A DNA stretch of 38,655 bases, from positions 1 through 38,655 of the forward strand of contig DHKA01000062.1 of assembly GCA_002404605.1 (NCBI GenBank), read 5' to 3'. Position 1 is the stretch's first letter; each line of letters starts with the position of its first letter. Of this stretch, positions 16,893 through 24,133 are shown piece by piece. The position numbers were made by a program, and so were the translations under genes. The DNA comes from Clostridiales bacterium UBA4706. GTDB lineage: Bacteria > Bacillota > Clostridia > Oscillospirales > Oscillospiraceae. The notes below the pieces were generated by a model. That model worked only from the letters and a program-made list of their open reading frames with translations. It had not been told where the DNA came from and ran no database searches.

Positions 16893-17237
16893 ATGCACGA
16901 GCTCGGGATCGTATTCCACATGATAAAAACCGTTGAGCGCATCGCGGAGGAAAACGCTCTTACGAGTGTTTCCTCCGTCACGCTCGAGCTCGGCGAGGTG
17001 TCCGGCGTCGTGCCGCACGAGCTCACGTCCTGCTGGAACTGGGCCGTCGCGCAGACGGAGGTCTTGAAGGGCGCGGAGCTCAGGATCGAGACCATCCCCG
17101 CCGTGACGCTCTGTGAGAGCTGCAATCGTACGTATCCGACCGTCCCGCAGGGGCGCATCTGCCCGCTGTGCGGCAGCGAGGAGACCGTGCTCGTACGCGG
17201 CAATGAGATCAATCTCAAAGAAATCGAGGCCTGCTGA
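16893..17237 (+). CDS. hypA: Nickel incorporation protein HypA
   Basis: A 114-residue protein that helps insert nickel into [NiFe] hydrogenase and, in some bacteria, urease. It begins MHELG with the nickel-binding His2, and has the zinc site CESC (Cys74, Cys77) with CPLC (Cys90, Cys93). It starts 2 bases after the flavoprotein stop and ends 1 base before hypB, so the three genes form one operon. No hydrogenase subunit is in the window. Confidence 0.92.
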   Translation: MHELGIVFHMIKTVERIAEENALTSVSSVTLELGEVSGVVPHELTSCWNWAVAQTEVLKGAELRIETIPAVTLCESCNRTYPTVPQGRICPLCGSEETVLVRGNEINLKEIEAC

Positions 17238-17238
17238 A

Positions 17239-17910
17239 ATGGACAGTGTACGCATTATAGAGATCAAGGAGAGCGTTTTCGCCGACAACGACCGCGAGGC
17301 CGACCGTGTCCGCGCAAAGCTCAAGGAGGAGAAGACGTTTCTTCTCAATCTCATGTCCTCGCCCGGCTCAGGCAAGACGACGACGCTGCTGCGCACGATC
17401 GAACGCTTGAAGGACGAGCTTCGCATCGGCGTCATGGAAGCGGACATCGATTCCTCCGTAGACGCCGAGACCGTCGCGCGCGCGGGGGTGAAGAGTATCC
17501 AGCTCCATACCGGCGGCATGTGCCATCTGGATGCCGGGATGACCGAACAGGGCCTCGCCGAGCTCGACACGGCGGACGTGGATCTCGCGGTGCTCGAAAA
17601 CGTCGGCAATCTCGTCTGTCCGGCGGAGTTCGATACGGGCGCGGTGAAAAACGCGATGATCCTCTCCGTGCCGGAGGGCCACGATAAGCCGCTCAAATAC
17701 CCGCTCATCTTCACCGTGTGCGACGCGCTCATCATCAACAAGATCGACGTGCTGCCGTACTTTGATTTCGATATGGACAAGGTGCGCGAGTACGCGCTGC
17801 GGCGCAACCCCCGTCTGGAGATCTTTCCGATCTCCGCCAAGACCGGAGAGGGCGTCGAGGCATGGACGAACTGGCTTAAAAAGCAGGTCCGGGACTGGAC
17901 GGAGGAATAA
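17239..17910 (+). CDS. hypB: Hydrogenase nickel incorporation GTPase HypB
   Basis: A 223-residue G3E-family GTPase. The P-loop is SSPGSGKTTT (residues 40-49), followed by metal-switch region features HTGGMCHLD and ENVGNLVCPAEFD, and the guanine motif NKID. It lacks both the N-terminal CxxCGC high-affinity nickel site of the E. coli protein and a histidine-rich stretch, so it is the minimal form. HypB works with HypA in GTP-dependent nickel delivery. The start was set by the one-base gap after hypA. Confidence 0.93.
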   Translation: MDSVRIIEIKESVFADNDREADRVRAKLKEEKTFLLNLMSSPGSGKTTTLLRTIERLKDELRIGVMEADIDSSVDAETVARAGVKSIQLHTGGMCHLDAGMTEQGLAELDTADVDLAVLENVGNLVCPAEFDTGAVKNAMILSVPEGHDKPLKYPLIFTVCDALIINKIDVLPYFDFDMDKVREYALRRNPRLEIFPISAKTGEGVEAWTNWLKKQVRDWTEE

Positions 17911-17911
17911 G

Positions 17912-17949
17912 AAAAACGGAGCAGTCATTTTACTGATTGCTCCGTTTTT
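17912..17949. terminator. Bidirectional terminator between hypB and the lipoprotein gene
   Basis: AAAAACGGAGCA pairs with TGCTCCGTTTTT, extended by GTCA against TGAT around a T-rich loop. A and T tracts on both sides let it act for the two convergent units. Confidence 0.85.
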
Positions 17950-17961
17950 ATAAGCAAAATG

Positions 17962-18621
17962 TTATTTGACTTCCGCGGTCGTCTGCGCCATGACGGTCAG
18001 TGCCTCAAGTACATCGGCCTTCTGGCTCTCTTCGTAGTAGGTGCCGGTGTAGATATAGAGATAAGCGCCGGTCACGGCGTACAGCGTGATCTGGTCCGTG
18101 GGCGGGATGGAGAGGAGAAAGTCACGTCCGCCAACAGAGTCAATATACTCCTGCGTGAGAGAGCCATGCTTCAGAAAGAAATCAATGGCTTCATCGGTAA
18201 ACTGGCTAACGCTTTCCGTCAGGATTACTGTCTTCCCGTTGAGGGAACGCATCTCCGAACTATTGAACTTTACATTGGGTAAGGATTCGGCATAGGATTC
18301 CATCAGCTTGTTTAGGTATTTTTCGGTGAGCTTACCGCTGTAAGTGCCGGAGCGATGTACGCTGATGTTGACTCTCTGCTGTTCGGCACCGATCGTGTCG
18401 GCATAGTCTATAGTAAGCGGCGAAGAACCATCTTTACCCGACCACCCCTCAGCGGGGAACTGCACGGAAACCGTGTCGTTAGAAGTGGTTTCCAGTTCGA
18501 TGGAGGCAGGATCGACCGTGTCAATCGGCGGATAAGGCGAGTTTTGCTCGGCGCATCCGGCGAGGATCAGGCAGAGCACAAGACAAACGGCGGCAAGCGC
18601 CGCAAAAGTTTTTCTTTTCAT
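17962..18621 (-). CDS. Secreted lipoprotein of unknown function
   Basis: A 219-residue protein with a lipoprotein signal: MKRKTF, a hydrophobic stretch, then LILAGC, so Cys at about residue 21 would be lipidated. The start follows AAGGAGTG; a longer in-frame ORF is not needed. The mature part is mixed alpha/beta and includes IDYADTIGAEQQRVNIS and FLLSIPPTDQITLYAVTGAYLYIYTG. I recognise no family and see no catalytic motif. It lies 60 bases downstream of, and on the same strand as, the ECF S-component gene and may be cotranscribed with it, but its own ribosome site is strong. Confidence 0.75.
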   Translation of the reverse strand: MKRKTFAALAAVCLVLCLILAGCAEQNSPYPPIDTVDPASIELETTSNDTVSVQFPAEGWSGKDGSSPLTIDYADTIGAEQQRVNISVHRSGTYSGKLTEKYLNKLMESYAESLPNVKFNSSEMRSLNGKTVILTESVSQFTDEAIDFFLKHGSLTQEYIDSVGGRDFLLSIPPTDQITLYAVTGAYLYIYTGTYYEESQKADVLEALTVMAQTTAEVK

Positions 18622-18681
18622 AGCTATCACTCCTTTGCTGAGTGAAACGATTTTACCATACTGCCGGGGAAAAGACAACCT

Positions 18682-19215
18682 TTATCCGACCGTCTCGCCG
18701 AGTTTCCCGGCGAACTTCGTGAGCGGCTTCACCTTCCAGCGCAGCACCATGCCGAGTGCCGCGCCGACGAGAGCCTGCAAGATCTGGTAGGGGAGCTTTG
18801 CGATGGCCGCGGCGGGCGTTGCGTAGATGAACGCGCGGCCGAGCGAGTAGCCCGCGACCATGATGACCGCGCCGAGCAGCACGCCGATGAGAGACGCGAT
18901 CACCGGCTTATCCTTCATCATACGGTGGGCGCAGAGCGAAATGACGACCGCCTGCAATCCGTGCGTGACGAGAGAGACAAACATCGGCGTCGGATAGAAA
19001 AAGAAATCGCCGAGGAACGCGCCGACGCCGCCGACGCAGAACGCCCCCAGCGGGTCGAGGATCAGCGCGGCAAAGCAGATGATCACGTCGTTCAGATAGA
19101 GGTGTCCGCCCGGAACGGGGACGCTGAACACGCTCATGCTCATAATGATGTTCATTGCCATCAGCAGCGCCGTCGTGCAGAGCCAGCGCGTGCCGTATTT
19201 TTTCTTCGTCGCCAT
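18682..19215 (-). CDS. Orphan ECF transporter S component
   Basis: A 177-residue membrane protein with about six helices. It has the S-component pattern VPGGHLYLNDVIICFAALI, then LDPLGAFCVGGVGAFLGDFF, whose small-residue helix binds EcfT. No ATPase or T gene is next to it, so it would use a shared ECF module elsewhere (group II). The substrate is unknown. It is divergent from a MocR-type regulator, whose relatives sense pyridoxal phosphate, so a vitamin B6 compound is one possibility; this is inference. GGGGAG precedes the ATG. Confidence 0.8.
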   Translation of the reverse strand: MATKKKYGTRWLCTTALLMAMNIIMSMSVFSVPVPGGHLYLNDVIICFAALILDPLGAFCVGGVGAFLGDFFFYPTPMFVSLVTHGLQAVVISLCAHRMMKDKPVIASLIGVLLGAVIMVAGYSLGRAFIYATPAAAIAKLPYQILQALVGAALGMVLRWKVKPLTKFAGKLGETVG

Positions 19216-19230
19216 GGCTAATATCTCCCC

Positions 19231-19259
19231 TTGCTTTTTCTTTATCTATAGCTTACAAT
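19231..19259 (+). promoter_or_regulatory. Promoter for the MocR-type regulator
   Basis: TTGCTT and TACAAT are separated by 17 bases in the short divergent region between the S component and the regulator. Confidence 0.55.
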
Positions 19260-19260
19260 A

Positions 19261-19286
19261 TTCTGGATATATTGAAATAGCCAGAA
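19261..19286. promoter_or_regulatory. Inverted repeat at the regulator transcription start
   Basis: TTCTGG and CCAGAA flank 14 bases of A/T-rich sequence, starting directly after the -10 element. Its position in a 93-base divergent region fits an operator for the neighbouring GntR-type protein, controlling itself and the S component. Confidence 0.45.
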
Positions 19287-19308
19287 AAGGGGAAAATAAT
19301 CATACCAG

Positions 19309-20376
19309 ATGAAGCAGGACAACGAACACCGCCCGGCGTATCTGCGTCTGTATGAACGTCTGCGCGGGGAGATCGTACGCGGCGACTATCCCTTCGGCGC
19401 GCGAATGCCGTCCAAGCGGCAACTGGCCGAGGAAGAGGGACTGAGCGTCGTAACGGTCGAGCACGCTTATGCGCTTTTGACGGACGAGGGGTATCTCGAA
19501 GCGAGGCGGCGCAGCGGGCACTACGTGCAGTTTCACGATACGGACGGCTTTGTGCCGAGCGCGCCGGTAAAACCGGCAGCGGTCCCGGCGGGGGAGAGAG
19601 CGGATTTTCCGTTTTCGGTGCTCTCACGCGTGATGCGCCGCGTCATCAGCGAGTACGGCGAGCAGCTTCTGGAAAAAAGCCCGAACTTCGGCAGCGCCGC
19701 GCTGCGGCAGGCGATCTCGCGCTATCTCGCGCGCAGCCGCGGCATCCGCGTGAAGCCGGAGCAGATCTTCGTCGGCTCCGGCGCGGAATATCTCTACGGG
19801 CTGATCGTGCAGCTTCTCGGCGCGGCGCGCATTTACGCGGCGGAGGACCCGTCGTATGAAAAGATCGCGCTCGTCTACCGCGCGCACGGCGCTTCGCTCG
19901 AGCTTCTGCCGCTCGGCACGGACGGCATCCGCAGCGACGCGCTCGCCGCCACGCGCGCCACGGTGCTGCACATTACGCCGTACCGCAGCTTTCCGAGCAA
20001 CGTTACGGCGTCAGCGGCCAAGCGGCGCGAGTATATTCGCTGGGCTTCCGAGCCGGGGCGGTACATCGTCGAGGACGATTTCTCTTCGGAATTTACGGTC
20101 GCGTCCAAGCCGGAGGAGACGGTGTTTTCGCTCGCCGAGAACGGGAACGTGATCTATCTGAACACGTTTTCCCAGACGGTCGCGCCGTCGCTGCGCATGG
20201 GCTATATGGCGCTCTCGGAAGAGCTCGCGGCGCGGTATGCCGAGCGGATCGGGTTTTATTCCTGCACCGTGCCGCTCTTTGAGCAGCTCGTGCTCGCGGA
20301 GCTGTTGGAGAGCGGCGACTATGAGCGCCACATCCGCCGCACCCGCCGCGCTCTTCGCAAAAGGGCGGAAAAATAA
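19309..20376 (+). CDS. MocR/PdxR-type regulator, degenerate and C-terminally short
   Basis: A 355-residue protein with a GntR winged helix (about residues 8-75: LRGEIVRGDYPFGARMPSKR, LAEEEGLSVVTVEHAYALL) fused to a fold-type I aminotransferase-like domain (from about 105). MocR proteins are usually near 470 residues and bind pyridoxal phosphate through the lysine of a TFSK motif. Here that motif reads NTFSQTVAPSLRMGY, with Gln289 in place of lysine. The usual PSHQFPTG reads PYRSFPSN, EDDYDSEF reads EDDFSSEF, and the C-terminal subdomain of about 100 residues is missing. It probably still binds DNA but cannot form the usual Schiff base. The ribosome site is weak and distant (GGGGAA). Confidence 0.82.
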   Translation: MKQDNEHRPAYLRLYERLRGEIVRGDYPFGARMPSKRQLAEEEGLSVVTVEHAYALLTDEGYLEARRRSGHYVQFHDTDGFVPSAPVKPAAVPAGERADFPFSVLSRVMRRVISEYGEQLLEKSPNFGSAALRQAISRYLARSRGIRVKPEQIFVGSGAEYLYGLIVQLLGAARIYAAEDPSYEKIALVYRAHGASLELLPLGTDGIRSDALAATRATVLHITPYRSFPSNVTASAAKRREYIRWASEPGRYIVEDDFSSEFTVASKPEETVFSLAENGNVIYLNTFSQTVAPSLRMGYMALSEELAARYAERIGFYSCTVPLFEQLVLAELLESGDYERHIRRTRRALRKRAEK

Positions 20377-20400
20377 AAGGCTCCCTCGGATGAGGGAGCC
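20371..20400 (-). terminator. Terminator of the XpaC-TelA operon
   Basis: Read on the minus strand, GGCTCCCTC and GAGGGAGCC form a 9-bp stem around ATCC and are followed by TTTTATTTTT. The T tract overlaps the last codons of the MocR-type gene. Confidence 0.8.
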
Positions 20401-20495
20401 GAAGCAACGGAAAAAGTTTGGGCAGCGTGGGAAAAGACAAACGGCTTATAAACCCATCTGTCTTTTAGTATATGCGGTGCTCCTGCTTGAGGGTT

Positions 20496-21656
20496 TTAGC
20501 CCTTCATATCCATGAGCTTCTGCTTGAGCTCGCCCTCGATGCGGCCGAGCTCTTCCTCGGCCTGGGCGCGGCGGGCGCGGCCGTCGTCCTGGATCTGGCG
20601 GACCTCTTCGAGCGTGGAGATGAGGTGCTCATTCGTTTTCTTGAGTGTCTCAAGATCGACGATGCCGCGCTCGGACTCCTTTGCGACTTCGACCGAGCCG
20701 GTGTGCAGTGCCTCGGCGTTGCTCAGCAGGAGACGGTTCGTCACGTCGGAAACGGCGTGGGAGGCATCCATCGCCTGCTTGGAGTGATACATGCTCAGCC
20801 CCAGCACCATCTGGCTCTTCCAGAGGGGGATGGTGTTCACGATGGCAGTCTGGATCTTCTCGGTCATGAGAAGGTCGTTGTTCTGGATCATGCGGATCTG
20901 CGGGGACATCTGCAGGGAGATCGTGCGGGTCAACTCCAGATCGTGCAGCTTCTTCTCAAAGCGGCCGATGAGGTTCGTGAAATCGTTCACGGCCTGCGCA
21001 TCCTCGGGCAGACCGGACTTTTCCGCCTTCGCGCGGAGCTCGGCGAGATCCTTTTCACGCAGCTCCTGAATGCGGAGCTTTCCCGCAATGACGTACATCG
21101 TGAGCTCCTTGAAATACGCCTGGTTGAGCTCAAACATGCGGTCGAGCGAGGCGATGTCCTTTGCGAGGACGACCTGGTGGTTCTGCAGCTGCTGGGTGAT
21201 CTTGTCCACATTGACTTCGGCCTTGTCGAACTTCGCCTTCGTCTCCTCCATGGAGCGGGAGGCCTTTTTGAAAAGACCGCGGAGACCCTTCTTCTGCTCT
21301 GCTTCGTCGTAGTCAAGATCCTTGAGCTCCACGACGAGACTCGTGAGCATATCGCCGACCTCGCCCATGTCCTTCGTGCGGACCTTGCCGAGCGCGGCGC
21401 CGGAGAAATCGGCAATGTTCTTTTGCGCGGCAGCACCGTAGGAGAGAACAAGATTCGTGTCGGTCACATCGATCTGCTTGGCAAATTCGCGCACGGCGGC
21501 CTGCTCTTCGGGGGAGAGACGGTCGATGTCGAGCTTTTCCGGTTCTGCGGCGGGCTTTTCCTCTTCAACAACGAGCTGCGGCGCGGCGGGGGCTTCCTGC
21601 GCGGCGGCCTGCGTGGGATTGAGCGTCAGGGAAGGGACGTAAGTTTTTTCATCCAT
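20496..21656 (-). CDS. TelA-family (toxic anion resistance) protein
   Basis: A 386-residue, cytoplasmic, strongly helical and coiled-coil protein. After a proline/alanine-rich N-terminus it shows the TelA family pattern: ADFSGAALGKVRTKDMGEVG, LAKDIASLDRMFELN, the IGRFEKKLHDLELTRT block, and ISLQMSPQIRMIQNND. The family was named for tellurite resistance, but its general role appears to be in envelope stress and is not settled. It overlaps the end of the XpaC-type gene by 8 bases; the pair is a common arrangement in Firmicutes. Confidence 0.88.
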   Translation of the reverse strand: MDEKTYVPSLTLNPTQAAAQEAPAAPQLVVEEEKPAAEPEKLDIDRLSPEEQAAVREFAKQIDVTDTNLVLSYGAAAQKNIADFSGAALGKVRTKDMGEVGDMLTSLVVELKDLDYDEAEQKKGLRGLFKKASRSMEETKAKFDKAEVNVDKITQQLQNHQVVLAKDIASLDRMFELNQAYFKELTMYVIAGKLRIQELREKDLAELRAKAEKSGLPEDAQAVNDFTNLIGRFEKKLHDLELTRTISLQMSPQIRMIQNNDLLMTEKIQTAIVNTIPLWKSQMVLGLSMYHSKQAMDASHAVSDVTNRLLLSNAEALHTGSVEVAKESERGIVDLETLKKTNEHLISTLEEVRQIQDDGRARRAQAEEELGRIEGELKQKLMDMKG

Positions 21657-22491
21657 TGGAGGTGCTTCCTTTCATCGTTTGTTCGGAGCTTGTGTCAGAT
21701 TCGGGAGCGGGGACAGGCGCTGCTGCGGCTGCGCTCTGCTGCTGTTCGTACTGCTTCATGAAATCCTTAATATCGAGATAGCTCTTGCCGCCGAGCCCTT
21801 CGCGGGCGAGCATGGCGTTCATGGTGTCGATATCCATCTGGATATCGGCGGCTTGGTTGGCAAAGAGCGCGTCAAGCTGCTTTTTGTAGGCCGCGATCGT
21901 TGTATCGAGCATCTCTTCAATGCGCTCCATCGAGCCGGCGATGTTCTCCCCAGCGTACTCCTGCGCGTTCATGCGGTCGTAGGCGTTGAGCAGGCGGATC
22001 GTCGTGGGAAGGTAGAAATCGAGAAACTTCCGGATCTGCGGCACATCGGCGGGATCGTCGATGGCGTCGCGGATGATCTTGTCGGAAACGCTCATCAGCT
22101 CGTTGATGCGGCTGCGGATCTCCGGGTTGGGGATGGAGGCGTACAGCCGGCCCATTTCCTTGAGAGCCACGCGGCCCTCTTTGATAATGGCCTGCACCTC
22201 GGGCGAGTAGGGGCTTGGCTTGGCGGCGGGAGCTTTCGGCGCGGCGGCCTGTTCCGGCTTTTGCGTTACTTCCGTATACTGCACGGGAATCGCTTCCGAT
22301 GCCTGCTTGTCCCTGGATTTTTCCGTCTTCCGGCGCAGCGCGTTGGCGGCCCACACAGACGCTATAATTGCAAGACCGGCGGCGATCAGCCCGCCGGACA
22401 GCCGGACGACCGGCATGACGATCGCAAAAAATACCCATATAAGAGCGATCGTACCGAACGGCCCCGTGCCGCGGCGACGCTTCTTCCGCAT
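21649..22491 (-). CDS. XpaC-like protein (5-bromo-4-chloroindolyl phosphate hydrolysis family)
   Basis: A 280-residue protein with a basic N-terminus (RKKRRR), two closely spaced membrane helices (about residues 12-50), a linker rich in alanine and proline, and a helical cytoplasmic domain with IRSRINELMSVSDKIIRDA and DFYLPTTIRLLNAYDRM. The latter block is typical of the XpaC family, nearly always found with TelA. Despite the family name, no hydrolase site is visible. GAAGGAGG precedes the ATG used. It probably anchors a TelA complex at the membrane; this is inference. Confidence 0.82.
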   Translation of the reverse strand: MRKKRRRGTGPFGTIALIWVFFAIVMPVVRLSGGLIAAGLAIIASVWAANALRRKTEKSRDKQASEAIPVQYTEVTQKPEQAAAPKAPAAKPSPYSPEVQAIIKEGRVALKEMGRLYASIPNPEIRSRINELMSVSDKIIRDAIDDPADVPQIRKFLDFYLPTTIRLLNAYDRMNAQEYAGENIAGSMERIEEMLDTTIAAYKKQLDALFANQAADIQMDIDTMNAMLAREGLGGKSYLDIKDFMKQYEQQQSAAAAAPVPAPESDTSSEQTMKGSTSNG

Positions 22492-22520
22492 ATAACCGCC
22501 TCCTTCGGGAATCACACTAT

Positions 22521-22549
22521 ATTCTACATGGATTCGCGTCTTCCGTCAA
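22521..22549 (-). promoter_or_regulatory. Sigma-A promoter of the XpaC-TelA operon
   Basis: On the minus strand TTGACG and TAGAAT are separated by exactly 17 bases, about 30 bases before the start codon. It is back to back with the rpe promoter. Confidence 0.75.
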
Positions 22550-22571
22550 GCACGGTTGTACATCTATTCAC

Positions 22572-22600
22572 TTGAATTAAAAAGCAGTTTGGTATATAAT
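22572..22600 (+). promoter_or_regulatory. Sigma-A promoter of rpe
   Basis: TTGAAT and a perfect TATAAT with a 17-base spacer. It lies about 145 bases before the rpe start codon, leaving a long structured leader. Confidence 0.75.
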
Positions 22601-22606
22601 GCAAAT

Positions 22607-22744
22607 TGGCTCTGTAGGCGCACAGCCGGGGGACGCCGGACTGCCGGCGTCCCCCGTATCGAAAAAGACAGCGCTCGAGCCTCTGCCCGCAACCATACCT
22701 ATGCCGGGGGACGACCCCGTGACACATACCGGAGGAATACTGCC
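22607..22744 (+). promoter_or_regulatory. Structured rpe leader with alternative pairings
   Basis: The leader contains a perfect 12-bp hairpin (GGGGGACGCCGG against CCGGCGTCCCCC, 22628-22655). A second exact copy of CCGGGGGACG at 22704-22713 could compete for the same 3' arm. The second copy can also fold locally (GGGG-ACGA... CCCC) just before the ribosome site GGAGGAAT. There is no T tract, so any control would be at translation. I cannot match it to a known riboswitch class or to SRP or 6S RNA. Confidence 0.45.
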
Positions 22745-23398
22745 ATGCTGAAGATCGCCCCGTCCATTCTGTCCGCCGATTTTGCCCGCCTGGGCGAGGA
22801 GATCGAATCCGTCCGGCAAGGCGGCGCGGACTGGATCCACTATGACGTGATGGACGGCCTCTTTGTCCCGAACATCTCCATCGGCCTTCCCGTGCTCGCC
22901 TCGGTGCGGAAGGCGACCGATATGTTCCTCGACGTCCACCTCATGATCGAAAAGCCCGTGCGCTATGCCAAGCGCTTCTGCGACGCGGGGGCCGATCTTG
23001 TAACGGTACACGCGGAAGCGGATACGCCGGAGAATATCACGGCGGCCATTGCCGAGATCAAGACCGCAGGGAAGATGGCGGCCGTGGCTCTCAAGCCCGC
23101 AACGGCGGCGGAGGCAGTGCTCCCGTGGCTCGATGCGCTCGACATGGTGCTCGTGATGACGGTAGAGCCGGGCTTCGGCGGGCAGAAGTTCATGGCGGAC
23201 ATGCTGCCGAAGATCGAAACGATCCGCACTTGGATCACGGAGCGCGGCCTTTCCTGCGCGCTCGAATGCGACGGCGGCATCGACGCGAACACCGCGCCGC
23301 TCGTGAAGGCGGCGGGGTGCGATGTGCTCGTGGCGGGCAGCGCCGTTTTCGGCAGGGCGGACCGCGCCGCGGCCATCTCTTCGATCCGAAACGCTTGA
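22745..23398 (+). CDS. rpe: Ribulose-phosphate 3-epimerase
   Basis: A 217-residue TIM-barrel enzyme interconverting ribulose 5-phosphate and xylulose 5-phosphate in the pentose phosphate pathway. All core motifs are present: IAPSILSADFARLGEE, HYDVMDGLFVPN, LDVHLMI, MTVEPGFGGQKF and ECDGGID, covering the metal-binding histidines and the two catalytic aspartates. The start follows GGAGGAAT. It is 32 bases from recR and may be cotranscribed with it. Confidence 0.95.
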   Translation: MLKIAPSILSADFARLGEEIESVRQGGADWIHYDVMDGLFVPNISIGLPVLASVRKATDMFLDVHLMIEKPVRYAKRFCDAGADLVTVHAEADTPENITAAIAEIKTAGKMAAVALKPATAAEAVLPWLDALDMVLVMTVEPGFGGQKFMADMLPKIETIRTWITERGLSCALECDGGIDANTAPLVKAAGCDVLVAGSAVFGRADRAAAISSIRNA

Positions 23399-23430
23399 TT
23401 CCTGTTTTTTTTAAGGAGTAATATAGTATT

Positions 23431-24033
23431 ATGGCATCGTTCTTTCCGGCGGCTATGGAAAATCTCATCGACGGCTTCGCCTCGCTCCCCGGCATCGGGC
23501 GCAAGAGCGCGCAGCGGCTGGCGTTTCATGTGCTCTCGCTCCCGCAGGAGGAAGCGGAGCGCTTTGCCAACGCTGTGCTCGAAGCGAAAAAGAGCGTCCA
23601 TACCTGCCCGGTGTGCCAGAACCTGACGGACGGCGAGCTCTGCCCGGTGTGCGCGTCCGACAGCCGGGACAAAACGACGATCTGCGTCGTATCCGAGCCG
23701 CGCGACGTGCTCAGCATCGAGCGCAGCCGGGAATACCATGGTCTTTACCATGTGCTCCACGGCGCGCTCTCGCCGATGAACCGCGTCGGGCCGGACGATC
23801 TGCGCATCCGCGAGCTTTTGGAGCGCGTGGCGCAGGGCGGGGTGGAGGAGGTCATCCTCGCCACGAACCCCGACACCGAGGGCGACGCCACGGCGATGTA
23901 TCTCTCGCGGCTTTTGAAGCCCTTCGGCATCCGCATCACGCGCCTCGGCTTCGGCGTGCCGGTCGGATCAAATCTTGAGTACGCGGACGACGCCACCATG
24001 CTCAAAGCGCTCGAAGGCAGAAGAGAGATGTAA
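23431..24033 (+). CDS. recR: Recombination protein RecR
   Basis: A 200-residue protein that acts with RecO, and usually RecF, to load RecA at gapped DNA. Order of domains: helix-hairpin-helix (LPGIGRKSAQRLAFH), a four-cysteine zinc finger (CPVC-x8-CPVC, about residues 58-71), and a Toprim domain (ICVVSEPRDVLSIE and ATNPDTEGDATAMYL). It has the usual family length. AAGGAG lies 13 bases upstream, slightly far. recR is often beside dnaX; here it is between rpe and the RNase J gene. Confidence 0.95.
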   Translation: MASFFPAAMENLIDGFASLPGIGRKSAQRLAFHVLSLPQEEAERFANAVLEAKKSVHTCPVCQNLTDGELCPVCASDSRDKTTICVVSEPRDVLSIERSREYHGLYHVLHGALSPMNRVGPDDLRIRELLERVAQGGVEEVILATNPDTEGDATAMYLSRLLKPFGIRITRLGFGVPVGSNLEYADDATMLKALEGRREM

Positions 24034-24034
24034 C

Positions 24035-24092
24035 GGAGGTATAAACCTCCCCAACTGCGAACATAATCCGGTAAGGGCGCGGCCCGTCCGGA
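24035..24092 (+). other. Two hairpins between recR and the RNase J gene
   Basis: GGAGGT-ATAA-ACCTCC is a perfect stem right after the recR stop. TCCGG/CCGGA with GGGC/GCCC forms a second stem at 24067-24092. Neither has a T tract. They could be processing or protection structures in a recR-rnj transcript, or an autoregulatory leader of the RNase. I see no clear promoter here. Confidence 0.4.
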
Positions 24093-24133
24093 TACATATC
24101 TTAAATTCTATCTAACAGGAGTAATTGTTATTT

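Noticed and set aside
22607..22744. SRP RNA, 6S RNA or a ZTP riboswitch in the rpe leader
   Set aside because: The SRP tetraloop and internal-loop motifs are absent, and the ZTP signature is not present beyond a few chance bases.
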